From Bacillus sp. UNC41MFS5 (GTDB taxonomy: Bacteria; Bacillota; Bacilli; Bacillales_B; DSM-18226), in NCBI RefSeq assembly GCF_000686805.1, contig NZ_JMLP01000020.1:22645-86644 (forward strand): DNA of 64,000 nt, in the 5' to 3' direction. Shown here in pieces: positions 54,975 through 63,944 of this stretch; position 1 is the stretch's first letter; each line of letters begins with the position of its first letter. A program made the position numbers and the translations under genes. The notes below the pieces were generated by a model. The model ran no database searches, was not told the origin of the DNA, and worked only from the letters and a program-made list of their open reading frames with translations.

Positions 54975-55703
54975 CTAAACCCTTCTGTTTTCAGCAACCA
55001 CGGCCTTTTTATCCATCGAAAATTCCTCTGTATATTCAACGAGACCAATCTGACAATTTGGACCAATCGAGACCTGGTTTCCACGGACGATTTTAGCGTT
55101 AGTATTCTCAAGTTCAATTTTGTCACCCTCGATTAATTCCGCTTCCAGCTGTGGTTTAAAAAAGGGTTTAAGCAAATTACTGACTAAGGATGATCCTTTC
55201 TGCTTTACCCTAATCGTTTGCCCGCCGATTTCTTTTACTTTACATTCTCCAAACATCTTTATGTCGATATGGTCGGCATTTAGAAGTCCGCCAATCGTAA
55301 ACTGCGATTCTGCTTTAAAGATTTCCGCTTCACAATCCTCACCGACCGTAAAAGTCCCCTGAATTTTTATTTCCTCACTTTTGACCTTGCCGCCCACGGT
55401 CCCTTTACCAGAGACTTTTAATTTTTCCACCGATAGGTTTTTGTCGATTCGTGCTGATCCATCAATCGATAGGTTTTGAGCCTCGAGATTCCCTCTGAAC
55501 CTCCCATGCCCGTTCACCTTTACTTTCTCAGAAATGACATTTCCATTAATGATACCTGAACCATTGCAATCAAGTTCCATACATTCTAAATCGCTGTTAA
55601 TCGTCCCTCTGCCATTTAATGTAACAACGCGGAACTGCCCGCCATTGGATGCACCGAAGCCATTAATCACCAGGTCTCCTCTGCTTTTCGTTTCCATCGT
55701 CAT
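54975..55703 (-). CDS. yhbE: Bactofilin-like polymer-forming protein (YhbE-like)
   Basis: 242 residues with the same beta-helix pattern (LVINGFGASNGGQFRVVTLNGRGTINSDLECMELDCNGSG). It has a C-terminal ELIEGDKIELENTNAKIVRGNQVSIGPNCQIGLVEY block shared with its neighbour. It starts 6 bp after yhbD and ends 17 bp before yhbF. The pair could co-polymerise. Bacillus subtilis carries the equivalent yhbD-yhbE-yhbF order. Confidence 0.87.
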   Translation of the reverse strand: MTMETKSRGDLVINGFGASNGGQFRVVTLNGRGTINSDLECMELDCNGSGIINGNVISEKVKVNGHGRFRGNLEAQNLSIDGSARIDKNLSVEKLKVSGKGTVGGKVKSEEIKIQGTFTVGEDCEAEIFKAESQFTIGGLLNADHIDIKMFGECKVKEIGGQTIRVKQKGSSLVSNLLKPFFKPQLEAELIEGDKIELENTNAKIVRGNQVSIGPNCQIGLVEYTEEFSMDKKAVVAENRRV

Positions 55704-55709
55704 TCTCCT

Positions 55710-56333
55710 TTATAATAATTTTGCTTTAATCTCTTCCATGCACGTCATGAGCGACAGCGCAGTGACTACCTTCGTCCCGCGTTCAAAATGAAATTCTTCT
55801 GCATTTATGAGTAATAGACAGGATGACATCCCTAACTTTCGGGTAATCACTAACTCACAGCTTTTTTGCTTAATTAATGCTGTATGGTCCTTTAACACCT
55901 GCAAGACCATTTTCCCTTCCTCTAGGTTTATTTCACCCGATTGAAGCAATTTTTCTAAAACAAACACTTCCAGCATCCTTGTAAAATTAAATTCCAGACT
56001 GCCCTTTTCCTGTTCTAAGTAAAATTCGACAACGGCTGTCGAAACAATGTTACGTTTTATTAATTCATCTTTTCTATAATTTAAATTTGTTACATTGGGA
56101 GAGAACATGTCTGCTAGTTCATCTAAGGATAAGTTTTCCTTCATCGTTTGGATTTTTTCGATTCTTTCTAAGATCTTTTCCTTAGGAAAAAATGTTTCTT
56201 GACCTGTAAACGTAGACTTGCGCACAAACCATTCTTCCGGGATTAAGTCCTTTCGTTTCCATCTATATAGCTGTCCATAGGATATTCCCGCTAAGTCTAA
56301 TAGGTCTTTCTTTGAGATTAACTCCTCACTCAT
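55710..56333 (-). CDS. yhbD: YhbD-like DNA-binding protein (MerR-type HTH, DUF4004)
   Basis: 207 residues from the ATG at 56333, preceded by AAGGGG; the longer frame runs into the promoter region. N-terminal HTH (ISKKDLLDLAGISYGQLYRWKRKDLIPEEWF) resembles MerR-type domains, followed by a helical part. It heads the operon with two bactofilin-like genes and an MFS exporter. An inverted repeat 27 bp upstream of the start (56360-56377) is a plausible autoregulatory operator. Confidence 0.85.
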   Translation of the reverse strand: MSEELISKKDLLDLAGISYGQLYRWKRKDLIPEEWFVRKSTFTGQETFFPKEKILERIEKIQTMKENLSLDELADMFSPNVTNLNYRKDELIKRNIVSTAVVEFYLEQEKGSLEFNFTRMLEVFVLEKLLQSGEINLEEGKMVLQVLKDHTALIKQKSCELVITRKLGMSSCLLLINAEEFHFERGTKVVTALSLMTCMEEIKAKLL

Positions 56334-56359
56334 AATAAAAACCCCTTTCCATAAACAAT

Positions 56360-56377
56360 GTAACATAACACTGTTAC
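56360..56377. promoter_or_regulatory. Inverted repeat GTAACA-N6-TGTTAC upstream of yhbD
   Basis: Perfect six-base arms with six-base spacer, a spacing usual for MerR-type operators. Located 27 bp upstream of the yhbD start. Another short inverted repeat, ATTAGG-N4-CCTAAT, lies at 56401-56416. Confidence 0.5.
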
Positions 56378-56431
56378 GCATGTAAAGTGCAATTGTAAAT
56401 ATTAGGTTGTCCTAATTATAATTCATAAAAA

Positions 56432-56464
56432 AAGGCCTTCACGTTGATTAACGCGAAAGACCTT
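56432..56464 (-). terminator. Terminator of the TSUP permease gene
   Basis: AAGG-CTTC-CGTT pairs with AACG-GAA-CCTT (with mismatches) around GATT; TTTTTTTATG follows on the minus strand. Confidence 0.7.
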
Positions 56465-56483
56465 ATAACCTTTTTAGTTTTTC

Positions 56484-57242
56484 TTAACTTATGAGCAAAA
56501 TAGCCCCTGCTAAAATAGGGGTCAGAACCATCGCACTTTTTAACACAGGCTGAGGTGCGAAGTCTGTAAACTTGGCCCCAACATAAGAGCCAATCATTGT
56601 TCCTGCCACCACTTCAATTAACAGTGGAACGTTCAAATAACCTTGGAGATAATATCCAACTCCCCCTGCTAAAGCAATCGGCAGAATAACAAGCATGGTT
56701 GTACCTACAGATTGTTTAAGTGTAAGTCCTAAAATTAAAAGCAATCCGATTTGAATGAACGGTGCAGCACCAATCCCAAATGTCCCAGACAACAACCCGG
56801 TAACCAACCCGACTAATGCCGCTTTCTTAATGAGAAGAAGGTTGTTCGATACCTCTTTTTTGTAGTTTGCCTTTATTTTTTGAACTATAAATAAGCGTAC
56901 GACCAAAATCACAGCTGAAAGAAATAACATCCCTGCTGTTAACCAATGCAAAGAATGGATTGGAATCAAACCAGTTAGCTTGGAACCCAAATAGGAAGCA
57001 ACTGAACCAAAACCCCCTACAATTAAACCCGTTTTAATCGAGATATTTCCTTGTCGAAAATGACTGTAGGCACCTGACAAGGTAGTAAACACCATTGCAG
57101 CTAAAGATGTCCCTAACGCTACATGGATGGGAACTCCAAAAACAACTGTTAAAATGGCAATTATAAAGCCAGATCCTCCTGCCCCGACAAATCCTAATAA
57201 AACCCCAAGTACAAACATAGTCAGCACAATCGCCAACTTCAT
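56484..57242 (-). CDS. TSUP/TauE-family permease (sulfite or organosulfur exporter type)
   Basis: 252 residues, about eight membrane helices in two homologous halves with the repeated GxxxGxGGS/GxG(G/A) signature (GFVGAGGSGFIIAIL and GLLSGTFGIGAAPFIQ). TSUP proteins transport sulfite, sulfoacetate or similar anions. It stands alone between the rex and yhbD transcription units with its own terminator. Substrate unknown. Confidence 0.87.
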   Translation of the reverse strand: MKLAIVLTMFVLGVLLGFVGAGGSGFIIAILTVVFGVPIHVALGTSLAAMVFTTLSGAYSHFRQGNISIKTGLIVGGFGSVASYLGSKLTGLIPIHSLHWLTAGMLFLSAVILVVRLFIVQKIKANYKKEVSNNLLLIKKAALVGLVTGLLSGTFGIGAAPFIQIGLLLILGLTLKQSVGTTMLVILPIALAGGVGYYLQGYLNVPLLIEVVAGTMIGSYVGAKFTDFAPQPVLKSAMVLTPILAGAILLIS

Positions 57243-57393
57243 CCCCTCCGATTGCCAAACCCTAGATGTCCACTAGGAAATGTATTATTATATAGTCCTG
57301 ATTATAGACTGATTTAAAAAGAAAATCACAGGTTCATTTATTATTGTACTAAAAAATTGAAAGTCATATCTGATTCGCCGTTTAAGCATACAA

Positions 57394-57426
57394 AAGAGCT
57401 TTCCACAAATTTTGTGAAAAGCTCTT
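57394..57426 (-). terminator. Terminator after rex
   Basis: AAGAGCTTTCCACAAA and TTTGTGAAAAGCTCTT pair with one G-A mismatch; TTTTGTATGC follows on the minus strand. Six bp after the rex stop codon. Confidence 0.85.
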
Positions 57427-57432
57427 AACTAA

Positions 57433-58095
57433 TTATTGTTCTTCTTCCTCTAATTCCACCGTCGGATAATGCTTTAGAAAATAAACAAGCGATTGCAGCT
57501 CCACGGCTAGGTCAATATGATGGACCCTAATTTGTGGAGGAACATTTAAACGTGCTGGCGTAAAGTTTAATATCCCCTTTACATTCGAGCTCACAAGTCG
57601 ATCAGTAATCATCTGTGCAACTGGGGCTGGAACCGTTAATATCGCAACGGATATATCTCCCTCAGATAAAACCTTCTCCAATTCATCCATATGATAAACC
57701 GGGACCTCGCGAATTGTCGTTCCCATTTTTTCTGGATCCACATCAAAGGCACATGCTATTTTCGTGTTATTATTTTTTAAAAAATTATAATTTAAAAATG
57801 CCGTGCCCAGATTTCCTACCCCTATTAGTGCAACTTTGGTTAATTCATCCTGATCCAAAGTTTTACGAAAGAAGGAAATTAAATAATTGACATTATACCC
57901 ATAACCTTTTTTTCCTAATGCACCGAAATAAGAAAAATCGCGGCGAATCGTGGCTGAGTCTACCTTTACGGCTTCACTTAGTTCAGCTGATGAAACCCTT
58001 TGTTTACCGGAAGAATGCAAATTTTTTAAAAATCGGTAGTATAGGGGCAGCCGTTTGGCTGTCGCCTGTGGTATTTTCATTGTTTCATTACTCAT
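57433..58095 (-). CDS. rex: Redox-sensing repressor Rex
   Basis: 220 residues from the ATG at 58095; the family-typical [17 protein letters not shown] follows. The winged HTH recognition segment [16 protein letters not shown] and the NAD(H)-binding Rossmann motif [14 protein letters not shown] are present, with the domain-swap helix [15 protein letters not shown] at the end. Rex represses fermentation and respiration genes at low NADH/NAD. It lies 35 bp downstream of moaC on the same strand, as in Bacillus subtilis. Confidence 0.96.
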   Translation of the reverse strand: MSNETMKIPQATAKRLPLYYRFLKNLHSSGKQRVSSAELSEAVKVDSATIRRDFSYFGALGKKGYGYNVNYLISFFRKTLDQDELTKVALIGVGNLGTAFLNYNFLKNNNTKIACAFDVDPEKMGTTIREVPVYHMDELEKVLSEGDISVAILTVPAPVAQMITDRLVSSNVKGILNFTPARLNVPPQIRVHHIDLAVELQSLVYFLKHYPTVELEEEEQ

Positions 58096-58130
58096 AATCT
58101 CCCACACCCCATGTATAATTTAGTTAAAAA

Positions 58131-58628
58131 TCATTTAACTATTTCGTCTCTCTTAAAATCACCATTTTTACCGCCCGTTTTTTCGACAAGATAAGTAGGT
58201 CCAATCACCATACCTTTATCAACGGCTTTACACATATCATAAACCGTTAAAGCACACGCTGAAGCAGCTGTTAACGCTTCCATTTCTACCCCTGTATTCC
58301 CCTTGGTTTTAACGGCTGCAGAAATATTTAAACGATAATTCTCTTCTGTGTCCTGTTCCCAGGAAAAAGAAATATTAACCCCTGTTAAGGGAATCGGATG
58401 GCACATCGGAATCAAATCCCAGGTCTTCTTTGCTGCCATGACCGCAGCTACCTGAGCCACTGCTAAGACATCGCCTTTTTTTATCTCGTTATTCGTAATT
58501 CTATCGTAAATTTCTTTCCTAACTGTAATACTGGAATGAGCAAGTGCCGTCCGTGCCGTTTCTGGCTTATCACTGACGTCAACCATTTTTGCTCGGCCTT
58601 CTTCATTAAAATGCGTAAATTCTGCCAT
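58131..58628 (-). CDS. moaC: Cyclic pyranopterin monophosphate synthase MoaC
   Basis: 165 residues with MoaC landmarks: [13 protein letters not shown] (active-site His and Pro-rich loop), [26 protein letters not shown] and the catalytic Lys near [23 protein letters not shown] end (here KTGGKNGDF). It performs the second half of cPMP formation in molybdenum-cofactor synthesis with MoaA. No other moa gene is present in the window. Confidence 0.95.
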   Translation of the reverse strand: MAEFTHFNEEGRAKMVDVSDKPETARTALAHSSITVRKEIYDRITNNEIKKGDVLAVAQVAAVMAAKKTWDLIPMCHPIPLTGVNISFSWEQDTEENYRLNISAAVKTKGNTGVEMEALTAASACALTVYDMCKAVDKGMVIGPTYLVEKTGGKNGDFKRDEIVK

Positions 58629-58804
58629 AAAAAAATCCTCCCTTCAAATCATACACTATTTTTCCTGATCTGTCTGTGAAACTTTGAACGAAACTCAAGG
58701 TTTTTGTCGATTTAAGACTTTCAACCACCTAATCTGCGCCGCAGTTGATTGCCGATATACCGGGAATAAGGTACACTTAACCTATGTAATAGAGGTGAAT
58801 GAGT

Positions 58805-60724
58805 ATGATTTTGTTACAGGTTAATCAACTACAAAAATATTATGGTGCTGACCTTATTTTATCGAATATTAAATTAGAATTACAAACTCGAGACCGTGTG
58901 GCACTAGTTGGGCGCAACGGTGCAGGAAAATCGACATTATTGAAGATTATTGCTGGCCACTTGTCGCATGATGGCGGTGAAATCATCAAGCCAAAAGAAG
59001 TTATGATTGGCTATTTAGCTCAAAATACTGGTTTAGAGTCCACTTTGTCGATATGGGACGAGATGCTGACTGTTTTTGAACCGCTGCGTTTAATGGAAAA
59101 GTCACTCCGAACCCTTGAAGAACAAATGGCCGACCCTAATGTATTTGAAGACAATGGAAGATACGAGAGAATCCTAAAAGAGTACGACCATCTTCAAGTG
59201 AAATTTAAGGAGCAGGGTGGATATCAATACGAGGCAGAGCTGCGTTCCGTACTCCATGGATTAAATTTCCCTGATAAATCCTTGATGATATCTAGTTTAA
59301 GCGGCGGGCAGAAAACGCGTCTTGCCCTTGGTAAGCTGCTATTAACCAAGCCTGATATCTTAATATTGGACGAGCCGACCAACCATCTTGATATTGATAC
59401 ACTCTCCTGGCTGGAGCAATACTTGCAAAGTTATCACGGGGCTATTTTGATTGTTTCCCATGACCGCTATTTTTTAGATAAGGTGGTTACGCAGGTCTAT
59501 GAGGTCTCCCGTAAGCAAATCCAACGCTTTACAGGCAACTACAGTTCCTACCTTGATCAAAAAGCGGCAAATTATGAGCGTGATATAAAGCTTTTTGAAA
59601 AACAACAGCAAGAGGTGGCAGATCTTCAAGATTTTATCAACCGGAATTTAGCACGTGCATCAACGACCAAACGGGCCCAAAGCCGTCGTAAAAAGTTAGA
59701 GAAAATGGAGCTCATGGACCGCCCTTTAGGGGATGAAAAGTCGGCAACATTCTCGTTTGAAATTGAAAGACAAAGCGGAAATGACGTGTTAACGGCCGAT
59801 TCCCTTGCTGTCGGTTATCAAGGCGAAAAGGTTTCAGAAGCCATTTCTTTTCGTGCCTATAAAGGAGAAAGCATTGCCTTAGTGGGCCCAAATGGAATCG
59901 GTAAATCTACTTTATTAAAAACCATTATTAAAAAGCTGCCTGCCCTAGACGGAACCATTCTCTATGGAACAAACCTTTCCATCGGATATTACGATCAGGA
60001 ACAGGCGGAATTAACTTCCAACAAGCGTGTTTTGAATGAACTCTGGGATGATTACCCGTTAAAAAACGAAAAAGAAATTCGAACGGTTCTTGGAAATTTC
60101 TTATTTTCCGGTGATGATGTTTTAAAAATTGTCTCGACTTTAAGCGGCGGGGAGAAAGCTCGACTTGCTTTAGCTAAGCTTATGTTGGAAAAAGCCAATG
60201 TTTTAATTTTGGATGAGCCCACCAACCATTTGGATTTAGATAGCAAGGAAGTTCTTGAGAATGCATTAATCGATTACCCTGGAACGATTCTTTTTGTTTC
60301 ACATGACAGGTACTTTATTAACCGGATTGCCACAAAGGTCTTGGAACTAAGTCGTCATAGAAGTACGGAGTATTTAGGGGATTATGATTATTATGTAGAG
60401 AAAAAACTGGAGCAGGAAGAACTGGCTGCACTTGCCCTGGCGGATTTCCAAAAAAAATCCTCACAAACGGATATATTGGAGAAAAATACTTATCAACAGG
60501 ATAAGGAAAGTAAGAAACAAGAACGCCAGCGAAAACGAAGATTAGAAGAAGTGGAACAAAGAATTGAAGAGTTGGAAGAACAAATTCAGGAATTCGAACA
60601 GCAACTATGTGATCCTGATATCTTTCAAAATCATGAAAAAGTATTAGAAATCAACTTAAAAAATGAAAAAGCCAAGGTGGAGCTCGAGCAACTAATGGAA
60701 GCATGGGCGGAGTTGGCAGAGTAA
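58805..60724 (+). CDS. ydiF: ABC-F ATPase (YdiF-like)
   Basis: 639 residues from the ATG at 58805 (GAGGTG seven bases upstream). Two ABC domains: Walker A GRNGAGKST and GPNGIGKST, signature LSGGQKTR and LSGGEKAR, Walker B LILDEPTNHLD in both, joined by the P-site linker. A C-terminal coiled coil rich in Glu/Lys/Arg follows. ABC-F proteins of this type act on ribosomes as translation factors; no membrane domain. It diverges from moaC and converges on tsaD. Confidence 0.93.
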   Translation: MILLQVNQLQKYYGADLILSNIKLELQTRDRVALVGRNGAGKSTLLKIIAGHLSHDGGEIIKPKEVMIGYLAQNTGLESTLSIWDEMLTVFEPLRLMEKSLRTLEEQMADPNVFEDNGRYERILKEYDHLQVKFKEQGGYQYEAELRSVLHGLNFPDKSLMISSLSGGQKTRLALGKLLLTKPDILILDEPTNHLDIDTLSWLEQYLQSYHGAILIVSHDRYFLDKVVTQVYEVSRKQIQRFTGNYSSYLDQKAANYERDIKLFEKQQQEVADLQDFINRNLARASTTKRAQSRRKKLEKMELMDRPLGDEKSATFSFEIERQSGNDVLTADSLAVGYQGEKVSEAISFRAYKGESIALVGPNGIGKSTLLKTIIKKLPALDGTILYGTNLSIGYYDQEQAELTSNKRVLNELWDDYPLKNEKEIRTVLGNFLFSGDDVLKIVSTLSGGEKARLALAKLMLEKANVLILDEPTNHLDLDSKEVLENALIDYPGTILFVSHDRYFINRIATKVLELSRHRSTEYLGDYDYYVEKKLEQEELAALALADFQKKSSQTDILEKNTYQQDKESKKQERQRKRRLEEVEQRIEELEEQIQEFEQQLCDPDIFQNHEKVLEINLKNEKAKVELEQLMEAWAELAE

Positions 60725-60748
60725 AACCGAGCAGTGCTCGGTTTTTTT
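60725..60748 (+). terminator. Terminator of ydiF
   Basis: AACCGAGC-AGT-GCTCGGTT followed by TTTTTCTTTTT, directly after the stop codon. Confidence 0.92.
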
Positions 60749-60802
60749 CTTTTTGATTAGACATATATCGACAACATTCGATATATGCACTTTTTAAAAA
60801 AA

Positions 60803-60977
60803 TTATTCACTTTTCCACAAGCTTATTCACATTGTAAACAAAGTCTTTTCAATGCTTTTTTCACTTTTCCACAATATCCACAATAATAACCCCACTTATC
60901 CACATTATACACAGAAAACAGCCCACTTATCCACATTTAAGATTATATCTATGGATATCTAAAAAATCTTATCAACA
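60803..60977 (+). other. DnaA-box cluster between ydiF and tsaD
   Basis: About nine 9-mers on one strand match the DnaA box TTATCCACA with zero to two changes: TTATTCACT 60803, TTTTCCACA 60811, TTATTCACA 60823, TTTTCCACA 60865, ATATCCACA 60874, TTATCCACA 60896, TTATACACA 60905, TTATCCACA 60927 and TTATCAACA 60969. Two are perfect. Bacillus subtilis has DnaA-box clusters outside oriC, and I recall one at this same gcp(tsaD)-ydiF position; it would titrate DnaA and limit replication initiation. Confidence 0.8.
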
Positions 60978-60980
60978 AAA

Positions 60981-61005
60981 AAACTCTTCTTATCCAGAAG
61001 AGTTT
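60981..61005 (-). terminator. Terminator of tsaD
   Basis: AAACTCTTC and GAAGAGTTT around a seven-base loop, followed on the minus strand by TTTTGTTG, immediately after the tsaD stop. Confidence 0.85.
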
Positions 61006-62028
61006 CTAATTATATAATTCAATATCTAGTCCAGGATTGGCGTTTAACGTCAAATTTGCTCGAATTCCCTTTTCAAACATCACACTTCCCGCCGCAGCGA
61101 TCATTGCCGCATTATCAGTACATAATGATAATGGCGGTATGACTAATTCAATCCCAGGTTTCTCTGAAAAAACCTTCTCTAACGCCTGCCTAAGCCCTTT
61201 ATTTGCGGCAACCCCGCCAGCTACCAATACTTGCTCTACGCCGTATTCTGTGACAGCTCTTTCTGTTTTTGTTACTAGCACTTCAATGACGCTATCTTGA
61301 AAACTTGCCGCTAGGTCCTCAGGGGCAATCACCTCACCACGCTGTTCAGCATTATGGACCGTATTAATAACAGCGGATTTTAAACCACTAAAACTAAAAT
61401 CATAGGAGCCTTCCTCCAGCCATGCCCGAGGTAAGTTAATCGTCGGATTTCCAGCCTGCGCCAAGCGGTCAATATGAGGTCCGCCAGGGTACGGCATATT
61501 TAATGTGCGGGCTACCTTATCGTAGGCTTCCCCTGCAGCATCATCTCTTGTTTCTCCAATCACTTCAAAATGACCATGTTCCTTCATATACACCAGCTCT
61601 GTATGCCCGCCTGAAACAACAAGAGCAATAAGCGGGAATTTCATTTCGGTTACCAACCGATTTGCATATATATGTCCAGCAATATGGTGAACAGGAACTA
61701 GTGGTTTGTCCGCTGCAAATGCTAATGCTTTCGCAGCATTTACCCCGATTAAAAGGGCACCCACTAGTCCAGGTCCCTCTGTGACAGCAATGGCATCAAT
61801 CTCAGCAAACGTAATATTTGCTTGGTTCAATGCTTCCTCGGTAACAATGGTAATTTGCTCAACATGGTGGCGGGAAGCAATCTCTGGAACAACCCCACCA
61901 AAACGTTTATGACTTTCAATCTGAGATGCCACAACATTCGCAACAATTTCACGGCCATTTTTAATGATTGCTACAGCAGTCTCATCACAACTTGTTTCAA
62001 TTCCCATAATCCATTGATCTTTTATCAT
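61006..62028 (-). CDS. tsaD: tRNA N6-threonylcarbamoyladenosine transferase TsaD
   Basis: 340 residues from the ATG at 62028, which overlaps the rimI stop as ATGA. Kae1/TsaD landmarks: [14 protein letters not shown] at the N-terminus, metal ligands His-x-x-x-His in HHIAGH, and the nucleotide loop [13 protein letters not shown]. With TsaB and TsaE, encoded nearby, it makes t6A37 on ANN-decoding tRNAs. Confidence 0.97.
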   Translation of the reverse strand: MIKDQWIMGIETSCDETAVAIIKNGREIVANVVASQIESHKRFGGVVPEIASRHHVEQITIVTEEALNQANITFAEIDAIAVTEGPGLVGALLIGVNAAKALAFAADKPLVPVHHIAGHIYANRLVTEMKFPLIALVVSGGHTELVYMKEHGHFEVIGETRDDAAGEAYDKVARTLNMPYPGGPHIDRLAQAGNPTINLPRAWLEEGSYDFSFSGLKSAVINTVHNAEQRGEVIAPEDLAASFQDSVIEVLVTKTERAVTEYGVEQVLVAGGVAANKGLRQALEKVFSEKPGIELVIPPLSLCTDNAAMIAAAGSVMFEKGIRANLTLNANPGLDIELYN

Positions 62029-62474
62029 ATATTTACCCACATCACTAAACCATCTTCCTGATTATCAGAATAATAATTTTTACGGATTCCTCCATTTTGA
62101 AAGCCTAGCTTTCGATAAAGAGATTGTGCCACATGATTGGTCACACGCACTTCAAGTGTCATGGTCTTTGCTCCCATCTCCCGGGCTACTGACATCATTT
62201 TTCGCAATATAGCTTCCCCAAGATTCCGGCCCCTAAATTCAGGCAAGATTGCTACATTCGTAACATGGGCCTCGTCAATGACAATCCACGCCCCGCAGTA
62301 TCCAAGAATTTTATTATTTTCTTCTAAAACGATATAAACAGCAAATCGATTATTGTGTAATTCATTATAGAAAGCTTCACGACTCCATGGAGTAGTAAAA
62401 GATGCATGCTCTACTTCTAAGATCTGATCAATATCCTCTTCCCTCATGTTACGAAAAACAAATGAATCTACCAT
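62025..62474 (-). CDS. rimI: Ribosomal protein S18 alanine N-acetyltransferase RimI
   Basis: 149 residues of the GNAT fold: acetyl-CoA loop [17 protein letters not shown] (Q/RxxGxG/A-type, here RGRNLG), NVAxxPxxRGxG-like strand and [20 protein letters not shown]. It lies between tsaB and tsaD as in Bacillus subtilis (ydiD). It overlaps tsaD by four bases and starts 21 bp after tsaB. Confidence 0.92.
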   Translation of the reverse strand: MVDSFVFRNMREEDIDQILEVEHASFTTPWSREAFYNELHNNRFAVYIVLEENNKILGYCGAWIVIDEAHVTNVAILPEFRGRNLGEAILRKMMSVAREMGAKTMTLEVRVTNHVAQSLYRKLGFQNGGIRKNYYSDNQEDGLVMWVNI

Positions 62475-62495
62475 AACTCTCTATTCCTATCCATT

Positions 62496-63194
62496 TCATA
62501 TTTTTCCTTTCGCTTCTAACCATTTTGCTTCTGCCTCAGCTAAACGGATATAATTTGGGACAAAAGAATGTATGTCCTCTCCAGGTTTATCCTTGCCAAG
62601 AAGGGCAAGCTCAGATGGGCGAGGATTTTGCTCCGTAATCGCTGCAAAAACAGCCTGTGATCCCAAATGGTCAGCGATTGCTGCTTGATGGAGTAATAAA
62701 TCATTTCCGATAAATAAGATTGATTTACCGGCCCCTTTTAGAGACTCTGCCCAATCGGCTAACATGACCAAGCGATCCTCTTTTACCGTTAGGAATTCAC
62801 TACCTTGATTTTGGTATAATCCCGTATACACTTGTCCCCTTCTAGCATCAAATAGGGGTGATACATAGCCATCAAAATAACGGCTGACACCTGATGCTAG
62901 GATTTCAAGGCTTGAAATCCCGACAAGTGGAATGTTTAGGGTCCATGCTAACGTTTTAGCAATGGTAACCCCAATTCGAACTCCTGTGTAGGAGCCCGGT
63001 CCTTTGGCTACTACAATCTTCCTTATATCTGCAGGCACCCGCTCACAATCCTTCATCAGTGTTTGAATAGCAGGCATTATTCGAACAGAATGGTTCTTTT
63101 TTAAGTTGGTGATATATTCACCGAGTACTTGATTCTCTTCTAAAAGCGCAACTCCTAATGCATAATTAGAAGTATCAATCGCTAATATGGTCAT
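62496..63194 (-). CDS. tsaB: tRNA threonylcarbamoyladenosine biosynthesis protein TsaB
   Basis: 232 residues of the ASKHA fold like TsaD but without metal ligands: ILAIDTSNYALGVALL at the start and VAKGPGSYTGVRIGVTIAKTLAW, the TsaB signature. It scaffolds the TsaBDE complex. Its start overlaps the tsaE stop by four bases (ATGA). Confidence 0.95.
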   Translation of the reverse strand: MTILAIDTSNYALGVALLEENQVLGEYITNLKKNHSVRIMPAIQTLMKDCERVPADIRKIVVAKGPGSYTGVRIGVTIAKTLAWTLNIPLVGISSLEILASGVSRYFDGYVSPLFDARRGQVYTGLYQNQGSEFLTVKEDRLVMLADWAESLKGAGKSILFIGNDLLLHQAAIADHLGSQAVFAAITEQNPRPSELALLGKDKPGEDIHSFVPNYIRLAEAEAKWLEAKGKI

Positions 63195-63646
63195 GAAAAT
63201 GTCTCCTTACATAATTGCTCGTATCTTTTTCCTTGTGGTACAAAAACCATTCGTCTCTGGTCCCCTTCTTCACGATACAAGAAGATGGTCAGTCTTTCCT
63301 CGGGAAGCTGCTCTTCAATTAAATGGGCCCATTCCACTACCGTCACTCCGTCCCCTTCAAAGTACTCGTCAAATCCTAGGTCTTCAAAGGCATCTGCCAC
63401 TCGGTAGACATCCATATGATATAATGGCAATTTTCCTTTATATTCTTTAATAATGGTAAATGTCGGGCTGTTGACGGTTTTCTTAATTTCTAAGCCTTTA
63501 GCTAACCCCTTTGTGAAGGTTGTTTTTCCTGCACCTAAATCACCTTCCAGTGCAAGGACATCTCCCGGTTGTAAGAGTCCGGCCAATCTTTCGGCAAACT
63601 GGGAAGTCTCCTCAGAATCCGTTGTAATACGTTCAAATTGTTTCAT
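63191..63646 (-). CDS. tsaE: tRNA threonylcarbamoyladenosine biosynthesis ATPase TsaE
   Basis: 151 residues with Walker A GDLGAGKTTFTKG near 38-50, the TsaE motif NSPTFTIIKEY and the Walker B-like YHMDVYR, and VVEWAHLIEEQLPEERL at the end. It is the ATPase of t6A synthesis. It is first of the tsaE-tsaB-rimI-tsaD operon. Confidence 0.95.
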   Translation of the reverse strand: MKQFERITTDSEETSQFAERLAGLLQPGDVLALEGDLGAGKTTFTKGLAKGLEIKKTVNSPTFTIIKEYKGKLPLYHMDVYRVADAFEDLGFDEYFEGDGVTVVEWAHLIEEQLPEERLTIFLYREEGDQRRMVFVPQGKRYEQLCKETFS

Positions 63647-63712
63647 TCTATCACCTTTTTATTTTAACATCGTAGCACATATCTTCATTTTACCTTATTT
63701 ATCTGCAAAAAA

Positions 63713-63734
63713 ACCTTAGGATTTCTCCTAAGGT
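63713..63734 (-). terminator. Terminator between tRNA genes and tsaE
   Basis: ACCTTAGGA and TCCTAAGGT arms around a four-base loop, TTTTTTGC following on the minus strand. Confidence 0.85.
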
Positions 63735-63796
63735 GCCTATTTCATATGTAGTTTACCTGATTTTTTACAATTGAGCAAAAAACGGCATAAAAAAAG

Positions 63797-63813
63797 ACGA
63801 AACCTTGTTTCGT
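63797..63813 (-). terminator. First terminator after tRNA-Asp
   Basis: ACGAAAC-CTT-GTTTCGT with CTTTTTTTATG after it on the minus strand; in tandem with 63713-63734. Confidence 0.8.
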
Positions 63814-63832
63814 ACTCATTTTACAATATAAA

Positions 63833-63909
63833 TGGCGGTCCGGACGGGACTCGAACCCGCGACCTCCTGCGTGACAGGCAGGCATTCTAACCAACTGAAC
63901 TACCGGACC
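63833..63909 (-). tRNA. tRNA-Asp (anticodon GUC)
   Basis: 77 bases including the encoded CCA. Acceptor GGTCCGG/CCGGACC, D-arm GTTCAGTTGGTTAGAAT, anticodon loop CTGTCAC with GUC and T-arm GGGTTCGAGTCCC all fold correctly. Confidence 0.97.
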
Positions 63910-63944
63910 AGAGTTTTTTCAAGCTATGCTTGAAAATAACTTAA

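Noticed and set aside
60803..60977. Chromosomal replication origin
   Set aside because: DnaA boxes are present, but dnaA, dnaN, recF or rpmH are not nearby and the gene context matches a non-origin locus.
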